From JAJYKC01 sp963823105 (GTDB lineage: Bacteria; Acidobacteriota; Terriglobia; Bryobacterales; Bryobacteraceae): a stretch of 64,000 bases of DNA. The DNA lies in assembly GCA_963823105.1 (NCBI GenBank), contig CAWGKC010000003.1, forward strand, positions 1 to 64,000, given 5' to 3'. The position numbers were made by a program, and so were the translations under genes. This document shows positions 38,045-47,865 of the stretch, one piece after another; positions within the stretch are counted from its first letter, which is position 1; every line of letters begins with the position of its first letter. Under the pieces are notes generated by a model. That model was given only the letters and a program-made list of their open reading frames with translations, was not told the DNA's origin and searched no databases.

Positions 38045-39307
38045 ATGGCCAAGCGGATCGTTCTGGCGACTTGGGGATCGCTGGGGGATCTCCATCCGTA
38101 CATCGCGGTGGGATTGGTTCTGCGCGAGCGGGGACATCGCGTCACGATCGCGACCGGCAGAGTGCATCGCGAGAAGGTTTTACGGGAGGGGTTGGAGTAC
38201 GCGCCGCTGGGGCCGCACCTTGGGACCGGCGAGCAGGCAACGATTCGCCGTTGTATGGATCCGCGGCGAGGTCCCGAGTATCTGCTCCGCGAGATCCTAG
38301 TGCCTTACACCCTGGAGGGTTTCGAGGAATCGATGAAGGCGATCGAGCGGGCGGATGTTTTCGTCACGCATTGCGTCACGTTCGGCGCGCATATCGCGGC
38401 GGAGAAGACGGGGATTCCGTGGCTGTCGAGCGTGCTGGCGCCGACGACCTTTTTTTCGGCGTTCGATCCGCCGATGCTCGCGCCATCGGGGCCGCTGATG
38501 CGGCTTTATTCGCTTGGGCCGTGGGTTGGCCGGGCGGCGGTCGCATTAGGGCGCACTGCGACGAGGCGGTGGATGAGGCCGGTGCAGGAATGCCGCGCGG
38601 CGATGGGATTGAAAGGCGAGCGGCACCCGCTTTTCGAGGGACAATTTTCACCGCGAGGGACGCTGGCGCTCTATTCCAGTGTGCTGGGGGCGCCGCAGAG
38701 GGATTGGCCGGCGAATGTTACCGTGACCGGGTTCCCTTTCTACGACCGGGAGCAGCCGGAGATGACCGTTTCGCCGGAGATCGCGAGTTTTTTGGATGAA
38801 GGGCCGGCTCCGATCGTGTTTACGCTGGGCTCGGCGGCGGCTTTTGTGGCGGGGGATTTCTATACGCAGAGCATCGACGCGGCGCGGCGGCTGGGGCGAA
38901 GGGCGCTGTTGTTGGTGGGCGACGAGACGGTGAATCCGATCGGGCGTCCGCTGCCGCCGGGCGTCGCGGTATTCGGTTATGGACGATACTCCGAGGTGTT
39001 TCCGCGTGCGGCGGTGAACGTGCATCAGGGCGGCGTGGGCACTACGGCGCAAGCGATGCGGGCGGGGCGTCCGACGCTGGTGGTTCCGTTCAGCCACGAC
39101 CAACCAGACAATGCGAACCGCATTCGAAAACTCGGCATGGGGCGGATGCTGTTCCGAGCGCGCTACAACGCCGCCTCGGCCGCGCGCGAACTGGGGCCGC
39201 TGCTTGAAGTCACCACGTACGCTTCGGCCGCGGCGAGAGTGGGGGAAACGATCCGGGGCGAAAACGGAGCGGAAGCGGCGGCGGATGCGATTGAGGCGAC
39301 CGGGTAA
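38045..39307 (+). CDS. GT1-family glycosyltransferase (MGT/UGT-like)
   Basis: A 420-residue cytosolic GT-B enzyme. The N-terminal domain opens LATWGSLGDLHPYIAVGLVL, the classic start of macrolide/sterol-type glycosyltransferases; the C-terminal domain has PIVFTLGSAAAFVAGDFY and the donor site VNVHQGGVGTTAQAMRAGRP, then VPFSHDQPDNANRI. It would transfer a sugar from a UDP- or dTDP-sugar to a lipid or small molecule. It begins 16 bases after the isocitrate dehydrogenase stop; acceptor unknown. Confidence 0.9.
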   Translation: MAKRIVLATWGSLGDLHPYIAVGLVLRERGHRVTIATGRVHREKVLREGLEYAPLGPHLGTGEQATIRRCMDPRRGPEYLLREILVPYTLEGFEESMKAIERADVFVTHCVTFGAHIAAEKTGIPWLSSVLAPTTFFSAFDPPMLAPSGPLMRLYSLGPWVGRAAVALGRTATRRWMRPVQECRAAMGLKGERHPLFEGQFSPRGTLALYSSVLGAPQRDWPANVTVTGFPFYDREQPEMTVSPEIASFLDEGPAPIVFTLGSAAAFVAGDFYTQSIDAARRLGRRALLLVGDETVNPIGRPLPPGVAVFGYGRYSEVFPRAAVNVHQGGVGTTAQAMRAGRPTLVVPFSHDQPDNANRIRKLGMGRMLFRARYNAASAARELGPLLEVTTYASAAARVGETIRGENGAEAAADAIEATG

Positions 39308-39325
39308 ACTGAAAGCACAACCGCG

Positions 39326-39964
39326 ATGTATTTGCCCGAACATTTTCGCGAGGACGAGATCCCCGTTCTGCACGAGGCGATCCGCGCTTGCCGTCTGGCG
39401 ACGCTGGTGACGGTGAATGGCGGCGTCATCACGGCGAGTCACGTTCCGATGATGCTCGATCCCGAGCCCGCGCCCTACGGAACCATCCATTGCCATTTGG
39501 CGCGGGCGAACGGACAGTGGCGCGACGCCGATGCGGATACGGAAGCGCTGGCGATCTTCCAAGGGCCGGACGCATACATCACGCCAACGTGGTATGCGGC
39601 GAAGCGCGAGACGGGGAAAGTGGTGCCGACGTGGAATTACGTTGCGGTTCACGCTTATGGCCGGGTTCGCTTTTTCGACGACCCCGAGAGACTGCGCGCG
39701 CTGGTGACGCGGTTGACCCAGATGCACGAGGCGGAACGTCCGGCGCCTTGGGCGGTGACCGACGCGCCGGCCGGATATATCGACGCGATGCTGAAGGCGA
39801 TCGTCGGAGTGGAGTTGCCGATTTCGAGGCTCGAAGGCAAGTGGAAATTGAATCAGAACAGGCAGGATAGCGACATCGAAGGTGTCATCGCGGGACTGGA
39901 AACATCGGCGCGCGAAGGGGACCGCGCCGTGGCGGCGGCGATGGCGGCGATGAAAAAACTGTAA
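39326..39964 (+). CDS. PaiB-like FMN-binding protein
   Basis: A 212-residue protein matching the PaiB/FMN_bind_2 pattern from start to end: MYLPEHFREDEIPVLHEAIR, LATLVTVNGGVITASHVPMM, GTIHCHLARANGQWRD, FQGPDAYITPTWYAAKRETG, VPTWNYVAVHAYGRVRFF and a C-terminal GKWKLNQNRQDSDIEGVIAG. PaiB in Bacillus is a negative regulator of sporulation and protease genes, but many homologues may simply bind flavin. It is followed after 9 bases by the MFS gene. Confidence 0.92.
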   Translation: MYLPEHFREDEIPVLHEAIRACRLATLVTVNGGVITASHVPMMLDPEPAPYGTIHCHLARANGQWRDADADTEALAIFQGPDAYITPTWYAAKRETGKVVPTWNYVAVHAYGRVRFFDDPERLRALVTRLTQMHEAERPAPWAVTDAPAGYIDAMLKAIVGVELPISRLEGKWKLNQNRQDSDIEGVIAGLETSAREGDRAVAAAMAAMKKL

Positions 39965-39973
39965 GCTATCCGG

Positions 39974-41275
39974 GTGACCGTACGGCACGCGCGATGGATA
40001 CTCGGCGCCTTTTTGTTCGCATCGACGATGCTGAACTATCTGGACCGGCTGGCGATCGGGATCGTTTCGGTGGAGATCCGGCGCGAGTTTGGACTGGGTG
40101 AACGGGATTATTCCTACATTCTTTTTTTCTTTTTTCTCGCGTACTCGGTGATGTACGCCGGCTCGGGATGGTTGCTGGACCGGCTGGGGACGCGGCGGGG
40201 CTTCGCATTGTTCATCGCGGGGTGGTCGATCGCGCAGATGTTACACGGGTTCGCGGCGGGACTGGTTTCGCTGGCGGCGTACCGATTTCTTTTGGGATTG
40301 ACGGAGCCGGGCGCATGGCCGGCCGCGGCGAAAGCGGTGCGGGAATGGCTGCCGGCGAGAGAGCGGGCGTTGTACATGGGCGTGTTCAACGCGGGCGCGT
40401 CGGTTGGCTCGGCGTTGGCGCCAGTGGTGGTTGCGACGGTGACGATCGCGTTTGGGTGGCGCGCGGCGTTCGTCGTGACGGGGATGGCGGGCGGGGTGTG
40501 GTTGATTGGATGGCTGATTTTTTATCAGCCGCCGGAAAAGAGCCGGTGGCTCAAAGGGGGCGAGTACGCGCGGCACGAGGGCGAGTTCGCGCCGCCGGAG
40601 GAAGCGGATGCGGGGAAGGCGCGCGAATGGCGCGAGCTGGTGGCGACGAGAGGGTGCTGGACGTTGATCGTCGCGCGATTCTTCACCGATCCGGTAATTT
40701 ACTTCGCCATCTTCTGGCTGCCGGAATATCTGCGCAAGGAGCGAGGGTTCGACCTGGCGATGGTGCGGGACTATTCCTGGGTGCCGTTCGCGGTGGGAGG
40801 CCTGGGTTATATTTTCGGAGGCTGGCTGTCGGGATGGCTGATCCGGCGCGGGTGGACGGTGATGCGCGCGCGCAAGGCGGGGATCTACTGCGGAGCGGCG
40901 CTGATGCCGCTGGCGATGCTGGTTCCGTTGGTGCCCACGGCGGCGCTGGCGATCGCGGCCACTTGTTTTTTGACGTTGGGTCATGGCGTGTGGACGGCGA
41001 ATCTTCAGACGCTTCCGGCGGATTTATATCCGGGACGCGAAGTGGGAAAGGTGATGGGGTTCTCAGGGTCGGGCGGAGCGGTGGGCGGGATGTTCGCGCA
41101 ACTTGCGACGGGTTGGCTGGTGACGCATTTCACCTATGCGCCGGTTTTTTTGATTGCCGGGCTGATGCACCCGCTTTCGGCGTGGATGCTGTCGCGTTTC
41201 CTGCCCTCCGGCGCGGACGCGGCGGGCGAAGGTATCATGTTACGAAGCGAGAGAAGCGAAGGAGATGGGCATTGA
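39974..41275 (+). CDS. MFS transporter, anion:cation symporter type
   Basis: A 433-residue permease with 12 predicted helices. It starts at GTG 39974 and has the sugar-acid (hexuronate/glucarate/galactonate) ACS layout: STMLNYLDRLAIGIVSVEIR, GSGWLLDRLGTRRGF, GLTEPGAWPAAAKAVREWLP, ERALYMGVFNAGASVGSALA and YQPPEKSRWL. Uptake of hexonates or hexuronates is the likely role. Its stop overlaps the TTG start of the next gene, so it is joined to the following operon. Confidence 0.88.
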   Translation: MTVRHARWILGAFLFASTMLNYLDRLAIGIVSVEIRREFGLGERDYSYILFFFFLAYSVMYAGSGWLLDRLGTRRGFALFIAGWSIAQMLHGFAAGLVSLAAYRFLLGLTEPGAWPAAAKAVREWLPARERALYMGVFNAGASVGSALAPVVVATVTIAFGWRAAFVVTGMAGGVWLIGWLIFYQPPEKSRWLKGGEYARHEGEFAPPEEADAGKAREWRELVATRGCWTLIVARFFTDPVIYFAIFWLPEYLRKERGFDLAMVRDYSWVPFAVGGLGYIFGGWLSGWLIRRGWTVMRARKAGIYCGAALMPLAMLVPLVPTAALAIAATCFLTLGHGVWTANLQTLPADLYPGREVGKVMGFSGSGGAVGGMFAQLATGWLVTHFTYAPVFLIAGLMHPLSAWMLSRFLPSGADAAGEGIMLRSERSEGDGH

Positions 41276-42045
41276 CATTTGAAGAAGCGCTGGCCGATAC
41301 GGAGCGGGCGGCGAACGCGGCGGGAAAAGTTACCGCGACGTTGGCCGGGGCGGTGCGGCAGCTTCAACGGGCGGCGTCGGAGGGCGACCTTCAGAAAATG
41401 AGGAAAACGTCGGAACGGCTGGCGGCGATTCTCGATTCGACGCGGCAGGAGGTTCTCAACGCGAGGTCGGCGTGGCCGCTAAGCCCGGAAGCGGAGGAGG
41501 AATATTTGCGGGTGTCGTATGTGGAGGAGTTCCTGGAAGCGGCGAAAGCCGGCGGCTTGCCGATTCAACGGCGGGACGAGGGGCTGGTGGCGTTCCCGTC
41601 GATTCTGCGGATCCTCGCCTCCGAACGCGCTGTGCGGATCAACCGGAAGAAGGTGCAGGCCGTGCGGCCCTCGCATGTGGTGAAGAAACTCAAGGCGATT
41701 CAAGCGAGAAAGGCGAAGGCGTCGCCGGAACAGTTTCTGGAGACGCTCCACCGCGCGTACCGGTTTCTCGCCGGGAAAGAATATGGCAAGACGGTGGCGC
41801 TGTCGGGCATCTACGAGGCGCTCACGCTGCTGCCGGGATCGACGGCGAACTACGACCAGACCGACTTCGTGCGCGATCTTTTTCTTTTAGACCGCAGCGG
41901 GGCGGTGCGGACGAAATCCGGCGCAGTCTGCTCGCTGCCGGCGAGCACGGGGACGAAAGGGGCGAAGGGCAAATATTCCTTCGCGGGACCGGATGGGGAA
42001 ACGGCGACCTATTACGGAATCCGGTTCGTCGAGGCGGAGAAATGA
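41272..42045 (+). CDS. Unknown coiled-coil protein, first gene of DUF2791-type operon
   Basis: 257 residues, start at TTG 41272 supported by AAGGAG 8 bases upstream and by TTGA overlap with the MFS stop. Residues about 1-70 form an amphipathic Ala/Glu/Arg-rich helix (ATLAGAVRQLQRAASEGDLQ), likely a coiled coil. A basic, wHTH-like middle (LPIQRRDEGLVAFPSILRIL, then VRINRKKVQAVRPSHVVKKL) and a C-terminal part with FLAGKEYGKTVALSGIYEAL follow. I do not recognise a family. ATGA overlap with the next gene implies a complex with the two ATPase-like products. Confidence 0.75.
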   Translation: MTFEEALADTERAANAAGKVTATLAGAVRQLQRAASEGDLQKMRKTSERLAAILDSTRQEVLNARSAWPLSPEAEEEYLRVSYVEEFLEAAKAGGLPIQRRDEGLVAFPSILRILASERAVRINRKKVQAVRPSHVVKKLKAIQARKAKASPEQFLETLHRAYRFLAGKEYGKTVALSGIYEALTLLPGSTANYDQTDFVRDLFLLDRSGAVRTKSGAVCSLPASTGTKGAKGKYSFAGPDGETATYYGIRFVEAEK

Positions 42046-43010
42046 CGGCTTCGATCGGGGCGGCGAAATGGCTGGAGTTCACGCAGCGCGAATATCTGGC
42101 GACGTTCATTCGCGAAGGAGGCGCGGCGGTGAAGTTCGCGGTTCCTCTTGAAGACGGATTGCGGGACGCGCTGATGGACGGGATCGCGGACGCGGGCGAA
42201 AACGCCGGTTATCTTGTCGTCAAGATAAACGCGGCGGAGACCAAGGTTCACATGGCGGACGAGATCTTCTTTCGCGTCGCGAGCCAGGTTCCCTGGAGCC
42301 TTTTAAGCCGGATGGCGATCGCGCGGCTGGCGGCCGAATCCGGGTACTCGTGGGCGGCGGAGGGAGACGAACCGCTGTATTTGCGGCTGGCGGCGAAGAA
42401 CGGCATCGATCCGCAAATGCTGCTGTTGGATCTGAAGAAAGCGATCGGGGAGAGGGTGCTGAAGCAGCGGAACCTATCGCGGGACTTTCTGGTGGCGATG
42501 ACTCAATTGTGCATCGCAGAACTGGCGGGAGGACAAGACGGGGCGACGGCGGCGCAGGCGATCGTGGATTGGCTGACGGGAAGGAACAAGGCGGTGAGCG
42601 CGATCAAGCCGTACCAGATTTTCCGCAAGATCAACCGGGCCACGGCGCGATACTTTTTCGAATCCACGGTGCATTGGCTGCGATTCGCCGGTTATCCGGG
42701 GATGGTGGCGATTTTGGACGCGCAGCGAATCACGCTGGCGCGGAACCCGCGGGACCAGCGTCTTTATTACACCAAGGCCGGAGTTCTCGACGCCTACGAG
42801 GTGTTGCGCCAATTCATCGACGGCACGGACAAACTGGAGGGGTTCTTTATCGCGGTGATTCCCGATCTCGCTTTTCTCGAAGACGAGGGCCGCGGGCTGA
42901 GCGCCTACGAAGCGTTAAAATTCCGCATCGTGGACGAAGTTCACGACAGGAATCTGGTGAACCCGATGGCGTCTTTGGCGCGGATATCGGCGAGCGGGCG
43001 AGGCGACTGA
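42042..43010 (+). CDS. BrxC/BrxD-like (DUF2791-type) protein lacking a Walker A motif
   Basis: 322 residues. The N-terminus REGGAAVKFAVPLEDGLRDA, NAGYLVVKINAAETKVHMAD aligns in layout with the region around the P-loop of DUF2791 ATPases (compare the next gene), but the Gly-Lys-Ser/Thr signature is absent. The C-terminal half retains the family pattern GMVAILDAQRITLARNPRDQ (Walker B position with no Asp-Glu pair), AYEVLRQFIDGTDKLEGFFI and AFLEDEGRGLSAYEALKFRI. It therefore looks like a catalytically dead partner of the ATPase at 43016-44278. ATGA overlap links it to the preceding gene. Confidence 0.7.
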   Translation: MTASIGAAKWLEFTQREYLATFIREGGAAVKFAVPLEDGLRDALMDGIADAGENAGYLVVKINAAETKVHMADEIFFRVASQVPWSLLSRMAIARLAAESGYSWAAEGDEPLYLRLAAKNGIDPQMLLLDLKKAIGERVLKQRNLSRDFLVAMTQLCIAELAGGQDGATAAQAIVDWLTGRNKAVSAIKPYQIFRKINRATARYFFESTVHWLRFAGYPGMVAILDAQRITLARNPRDQRLYYTKAGVLDAYEVLRQFIDGTDKLEGFFIAVIPDLAFLEDEGRGLSAYEALKFRIVDEVHDRNLVNPMASLARISASGRGD

Positions 43011-43015
43011 ATTCC

Positions 43016-44278
43016 ATGAGCGGGCATCGAGAGACCGATTACCGGCGGGCATTGGAAGCGCTGCGGAACGGGGTGCCGAACCGGGACGCGGTGAGCGTGC
43101 TTGGCTCCAGCCAAAGCGAAGCGGAGAGCGCGTTTTCGCGGAGGCTGTCGTCGGTGGAGCATTCGGCGAGGCAAGGAGAGCAGGTGTCGGGCCTGCTGAT
43201 CGCGGGAGGGTTCGGCGCGGGAAAATCGCATTTGCTCGATTACCTGGGGCACATGGCGCTCGAGAAGAATTTCGTATGCAGCCGCGTGGCGATAAGCAAG
43301 GAGACGCCGCTATTCGATCCGGCGAAACTGTATGCGGCGGCGATCGACGGCGCCGCGGTTCCGGGAGTGAGTGGGGAGGCGATCCGCGAGCTGGCCGCGC
43401 GGCTTCAGCCGGGCAGCCGGAGCTATGACGAGTTTTCGCGATGGGTACACGGCGGGGCGAGCGGACTCAGCGATCTGTTCGCGGCCACGCTCGCGCTTTA
43501 TGAGAGACTGAACCACGATCCGGAGGCGGCCGGGAGGATCGCCGATTTCTGGGCGGGCGATCCGCTGCCGGTGGGTTGGATCCGGCAAGGGCTGAAACAG
43601 ATAAATCATTCCGGGGCGTATTCGCTGAAGCCGGTGAAGTTGAAGGATCTCGCTCTACAGCGATTCCAGTTCGCGGCGCGGCTGATACTGGCGGCTGGAT
43701 ACGGCGGGTGGGTATTGCTGGCCGACGAAGTGGAATTGGTGGGGCGGTATAGCGTATTGCAGCGGGGGAAATCGTACGCCGAACTGGCCCGCTGGATGGG
43801 ACGGGTGAAGGGGCATGCGTGCCCGGGGCTGATGACGGTGGCGGCGATAACGGACGACTTCGGGCTGGCCGTGCTTCAAGGCAAAGGCGACCGCGAGGCG
43901 CTGGGAGCGAAACTGCGCGCCAAAGGGACGGAGGAATACACCGCGATCGCGGGCCGGGCGGAGACGGGCATGCGGCTGATCGAGCGCGAGGAGTTGACGC
44001 TGCAGCCGCCCGGCGAGGCGATGTTGAAACAAACGTACCGGCGGCTGAAAGAGATTCACGGGAAGGCGTATGGTTGGGATCCGCCGGAGTTGACGGTTTC
44101 GGTGACGGCGACGACGCGGCGGATGCGATCCTATGTGCGGCGCTGGGTGAACGAATGGGATTTGAAGCGGCTTTATCCCGGCGCGGAATTGTGCATGGAA
44201 GAGGAACCGGAGTTTACGCTGAGCTATGCGCAAGACGCGGGCCTGGAGGGAAGTCCGGAAATCGAAGACGAGGGGTGA
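43016..44278 (+). CDS. DUF2791/BREX-type ATP-binding P-loop protein
   Basis: 420 residues, ATG 43016, 5 bases after the preceding stop. N-terminus DYRRALEALRNGVPNRDAVS with a P-loop GLLIAGGFGAGKSHLLDYL (Walker A GGFGAGKS), then FVCSRVAISKETPLFDPAKL; Walker B is GGWVLLADEVELVGRY. The C-terminal AAA-like half has SYAELARWMGRVKGHACPGL and a helical lid TTRRMRSYVRRWVNEWDLKR. DUF2791/BrxD-like ATPases belong to BREX type 2/3 and related defence or DNA-transaction clusters. Here no methylase, PglZ or helicase gene adjoins, so a compact separate system is possible. Confidence 0.83.
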   Translation: MSGHRETDYRRALEALRNGVPNRDAVSVLGSSQSEAESAFSRRLSSVEHSARQGEQVSGLLIAGGFGAGKSHLLDYLGHMALEKNFVCSRVAISKETPLFDPAKLYAAAIDGAAVPGVSGEAIRELAARLQPGSRSYDEFSRWVHGGASGLSDLFAATLALYERLNHDPEAAGRIADFWAGDPLPVGWIRQGLKQINHSGAYSLKPVKLKDLALQRFQFAARLILAAGYGGWVLLADEVELVGRYSVLQRGKSYAELARWMGRVKGHACPGLMTVAAITDDFGLAVLQGKGDREALGAKLRAKGTEEYTAIAGRAETGMRLIEREELTLQPPGEAMLKQTYRRLKEIHGKAYGWDPPELTVSVTATTRRMRSYVRRWVNEWDLKRLYPGAELCMEEEPEFTLSYAQDAGLEGSPEIEDEG

Positions 44279-44293
44279 TCGGCCGCCTCGCGA

Positions 44294-46183
44294 TTACATT
44301 TCGTCGCTGCGAAGATCCTTGCCGGGCAAGGCGACGCGCAAGGCGTTCAGCAGCGCGGCGACGTCGACGATCTCCTGCGCCGCGGCGCCGACCACCGGCG
44401 AAAGATGTCCGGTTGCGGCGGCCAGCATGCCTAACATGCTGAGCGCCATTCCGCCGATCGCGCTTTGCAGCGCCACCCGTTTCATGCGGCGGCCGATGTG
44501 GATCAGTTCGTCCACTTTCCGGAGGGAGGTCTCGAAAATGACCGCGGAAGCGGCTTCGGCGGTCACATCGCTGTCTTGACCGAAGGCGATGCCGACGGTG
44601 GCCGCCTGCATGGCGGGAGCGTCGTTGATGCCGTCGCCGAGGAACATCACCGGCGCGAGTTTGGCTTCCGCCCTGACAATCGCTACCTTTTCTTCCGGAC
44701 TTTTTCCGAAAAGCGCCTCGGTGATTCCGACCTGTTTCGCGAGATGAAGCACTTCTCCTTCCCGATCGCCGGAGAGAAGCAATACGCGCTTGACGCCATG
44801 CTTGGGCGCGAGGTGGCCGATGAAGGAACGGCTCTCCTTACGCGGAGCGTCACGAAACCGGAACAAGGCCCCGTAGCGGGCATTAATAAGGAGAATCGAT
44901 TCCATTCCGGGCGTGACGGGCGGTAGCGACGCCTCGAGACCGGGAGACACCTGGAGCGCCGTTTTGCGGCCGACGATCTGAATCCAGTCCTTTTCCACCC
45001 GGCCGGCCAGTCCGCTTCCCGGTTTCTCGCCCACCTCCGATACGTCGGCCAACGAGATCCCTTCCTCCCGCGCGGCTTCAAGAATCGCCCCCGCCAGCGG
45101 ATGTTTCGAATAGCGCTCGACGCTGGCGGTCAGGCGGAGAGCGGTGTTGCGATCCACGCCGGGCGCGCAAACGACTTCGGTCAACGCGGGCTTGCCGTAG
45201 GTGAGAGTGCCGGTCTTGTCGAAGATCATGGTGCGGCAGGAGCTGACGCGCTCCAGCATCGCCGGATCTTTGACGACGATCCCGCGGGAGGCGGCGATGG
45301 AAATCGCGCCGATAATCGCAACGGGAATGGCCAGCAACAGCGGGCAAGGAGTGGCGATGACCAGGACCGCGAGGAAGCGGACCGGATCGCCGCCGATCAG
45401 CCAGCCAACGGCGGCGACCGCGAGAGCGACGACGGTATACCAGGCACCCAGACGGTCGGCGACGCGGCGGAACGCAGGCCGGTTCAACTCCGCCTCTTCC
45501 ATGACACGGACGATTTTGGCGTAGCGAGAATCGACGGGGAGTTGACCGGTCCGGATGGTGAGCGCGGCCTCGCCGTTGATCGCTCCGGACAGGACACTGG
45601 AGCCGGGGATTTTGGAGATGAGGTAGGGTTCGCCGGTGAGATACGACTCGTCCATCGTGCTGCGGCCTTCCGCCACCTCGCCATCGACGGGGCAGCTTTC
45701 GTGAGGAAAGACGACGAGCAGGTCCCCCAACCGGACGTCGTCGAGCGCGATGTCTTCCACCTTCGACGGCGTTTTGCGATGCGCGGTTTGAGGCATTCTC
45801 TTTGCGAGCGCTCCAAGGACGGAAGAGGCCCGGCGCATGGCGTATTCCTCCAGCGCGGCGCCTCCGGACAACATGAGCAAAATGACCGTGCCCGCGAGAT
45901 ACTGGCCGAGGATAACGGAGACGACAATGGAAATGCCGGCTAGAATGTCGGCTCCAAAGCGCTTCTTGGCGATCCCGTAAGCCAATCTCGCGACGAACGG
46001 CGATCCTCCAATCACGAGAACCGCCAGCAGAGGCCAGTTGGCCGCGCGGGAGGAGGTGCGTAACCAATAAACTGCCGCTACATGCCATGCAATCGCAACG
46101 ACGCAAGTTGCAGCGACGTAGCGTTCGATCGCAAGAGAAGACCACGACCATTTGTTAGTGTGTTTTTTATCCACCGTTGTCAT
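44294..46183 (-). CDS. Heavy-metal P-type ATPase without metal-binding domain
   Basis: A 629-residue P1B-type pump with all core motifs: actuator TMDESYLTGEPYLISK, the membrane motif IATPCPLLLAIP, phosphorylation site MIFDKTGTLTYGKP, HP motif SKHPLAGAIL and hinge FLGDGINDAPAMQ. There is no N-terminal HMA domain, and the N-terminus has several helices before the actuator. The TPCP membrane motif differs from CPC (Cu/Zn/Cd), so the ion is uncertain. It ends 15 bases after the convergent DUF2791 operon. Confidence 0.92.
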   Translation of the reverse strand: MTTVDKKHTNKWSWSSLAIERYVAATCVVAIAWHVAAVYWLRTSSRAANWPLLAVLVIGGSPFVARLAYGIAKKRFGADILAGISIVVSVILGQYLAGTVILLMLSGGAALEEYAMRRASSVLGALAKRMPQTAHRKTPSKVEDIALDDVRLGDLLVVFPHESCPVDGEVAEGRSTMDESYLTGEPYLISKIPGSSVLSGAINGEAALTIRTGQLPVDSRYAKIVRVMEEAELNRPAFRRVADRLGAWYTVVALAVAAVGWLIGGDPVRFLAVLVIATPCPLLLAIPVAIIGAISIAASRGIVVKDPAMLERVSSCRTMIFDKTGTLTYGKPALTEVVCAPGVDRNTALRLTASVERYSKHPLAGAILEAAREEGISLADVSEVGEKPGSGLAGRVEKDWIQIVGRKTALQVSPGLEASLPPVTPGMESILLINARYGALFRFRDAPRKESRSFIGHLAPKHGVKRVLLLSGDREGEVLHLAKQVGITEALFGKSPEEKVAIVRAEAKLAPVMFLGDGINDAPAMQAATVGIAFGQDSDVTAEAASAVIFETSLRKVDELIHIGRRMKRVALQSAIGGMALSMLGMLAAATGHLSPVVGAAAQEIVDVAALLNALRVALPGKDLRSDEM

Positions 46184-47264
46184 TTACGTTTCCGTGCTGC
46201 TTTCGAGCGGCGTGCCGGCGCCGCGTGCCCGCCAGATCTCGGCGAGTCCGCGGGCGATCGCGACGATGCATGGACCGAGGATCAAGCCGGCGGGTCCGAA
46301 TGCGACAACGCCCCCGACGAAGGCGACGAACAAAACCAGGGGGTGAAGCCCGATCCGCGCTCCAACCAGCACCGGATAGAGAATATTATCCACTGGGTGG
46401 ATGACGGCCAGCCCCCAGAGGAGAACGGCCGCTCCTTTCATCCAGTGTCCCTGCGCCAGGAGAACAAGGCTGGCCGGAAGCCAGACTAAGAAGGCCCCGA
46501 AGACCGGCAGAAACGATAACAGGGCCATCACAGCCCCCCAGAACACGGGAGCGGGCAATCCAACAAGCGCGAAAATCACGCCTCCCAGGGATCCCTGTAT
46601 CGTTCCGATCAGGAGGCGGCCATAGATGGTGGCCCTGGCGGTGGAAGAGACGCGCGAGAACAGGCGATCGATTTCACTTGGCGAGAACGGGAGCAAGCCG
46701 CGCACGGCGGCGAGCGCGATTTCTTCATCCTGGAGGAAGAAATAGAGGGCGAGCAGAATAACGCCGGCCTGAGCGACGACACCGACGGAGTGGGCGACGA
46801 CCGGGGCGATCCAACCGGCCATCGCTCCCGCCAGTTGTTGTCCGATCTGTGCCGAGATCGAGTCGATCGCCAACCCAGGTCAAGACCTCTCCGATCCGCG
46901 GGTGATCCGCCAGGGCACTTCGCCAGCCGCCGCCCTGAATCGAATCCCGCAAGAGCTGCTGCGCTCTGACGGATTCGCGGAGAAGCTGGCGCGAGAAAAA
47001 TGCGCCGGGCACGGCGGCGGCGATAACGGCCGCCGCGACGGCGAGAAGCGTCGCCAGGAGCTTAGGCAGGCGGGTGGACAGCCAAGTCCGCACAGGCGAC
47101 AGCGCGACGGCGAGGGCGAACGCCCAAGTGAAGGCGCTCAGAAACGGCGAGGTCATGAGCCAACAGAGATAAACGGCGAATGCGGTTAGCGCGGCCAGCG
47201 ACAGCGCACGGAAAATATGAGCGACGCCATCGTCCTGAACTGAGGTTTGCCGCAATTCTCCCAT
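46184..47264 (-). CDS. AI-2E-family permease (one frameshift)
   Basis: About 360 residues if corrected. The N-terminal frame (from Met 47264) has three hydrophobic segments (FRALSLAALTAFAVYLCWLM, LATLLAVAAAVIAAAVPGAF). After a one-base shift near 46870 the second frame gives QAGVILLALYFFLQDEEIAL, the family signature TIQGSLGGVIFALVGLPAPV, FWGAVMALLSFLPVFGAFLV and HPVDNILYPVLVGARIGLHP. These match PF01594. Some members are Na+/H+ antiporters and others were proposed AI-2 exporters. It lies just behind the P-type ATPase, same strand. Confidence 0.87.
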
Positions 47265-47419
47265 GCTCCGGCCACTTCTACCGTTGCACGCCGAGGACCA
47301 CCCGCGATTCGCGCAGCCATTGCCACGGCGCCCGCGCAAGTTGCAGCGGAGAGGCCCAGCGATACCTGCGCGAATTCACCCACATTGGCGGGCGGACGGC
47401 TCGAGGCGCCATCGGCCCG

Positions 47420-47700
47420 ATGCCGCCTGGCGAATTGAAAGGAACCGGCCGGGGTGAACGTGCCTTGTCCCTTTCCTAACGGAATGGTCACCGTTCCCGT
47501 CGCCGTCGAAATCACTGGTGACGAAAAAACTCGCTTTTAGCGAACCAAAGTTTTGACCAGCGTCAAAACCGCCGTCGCCCCGCCCGAGATAAACGTTGCC
47601 GGGAACGCGGCTTCGAGCACTGCGATGTCCGGTTTCCCATCGCCTTTGAAGTCCGCCGCGAGGGTAGGGGCGCGGATTTCCGTAGGGAGATTTCGAAAAT
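47420..47700 (-). pseudogene. Decayed partial copy of an FG-GAP propeller gene
   Basis: Matches 49270-49600 of the intact gene: PTLAADFKGDGKPDIAVLEA and AFPATF, then GTVTIPLGKGQGTFTPAGSF. Compared with the intact copy 13 bases are missing near 47596 (between two AACGNTGCCGG repeats) and about 40 near 47500, so the frame is broken twice. No start or tail is present. Confidence 0.8.
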
Positions 47701-47865
47701 CGCGGCAGGCAGCCATGCCTATCGCGGGAACCGGGGGTTGCAATTCATAGATCGCAGGCAGGACATACGGGCCGTTGCCGGCACTCGGAGATCGGGCGAG
47801 ACGCTTTCACGTGTGCGGAGGAAATCGATGCGAAGAGGCATTCTGCGAAGGCGCTGAAGTGTTCG

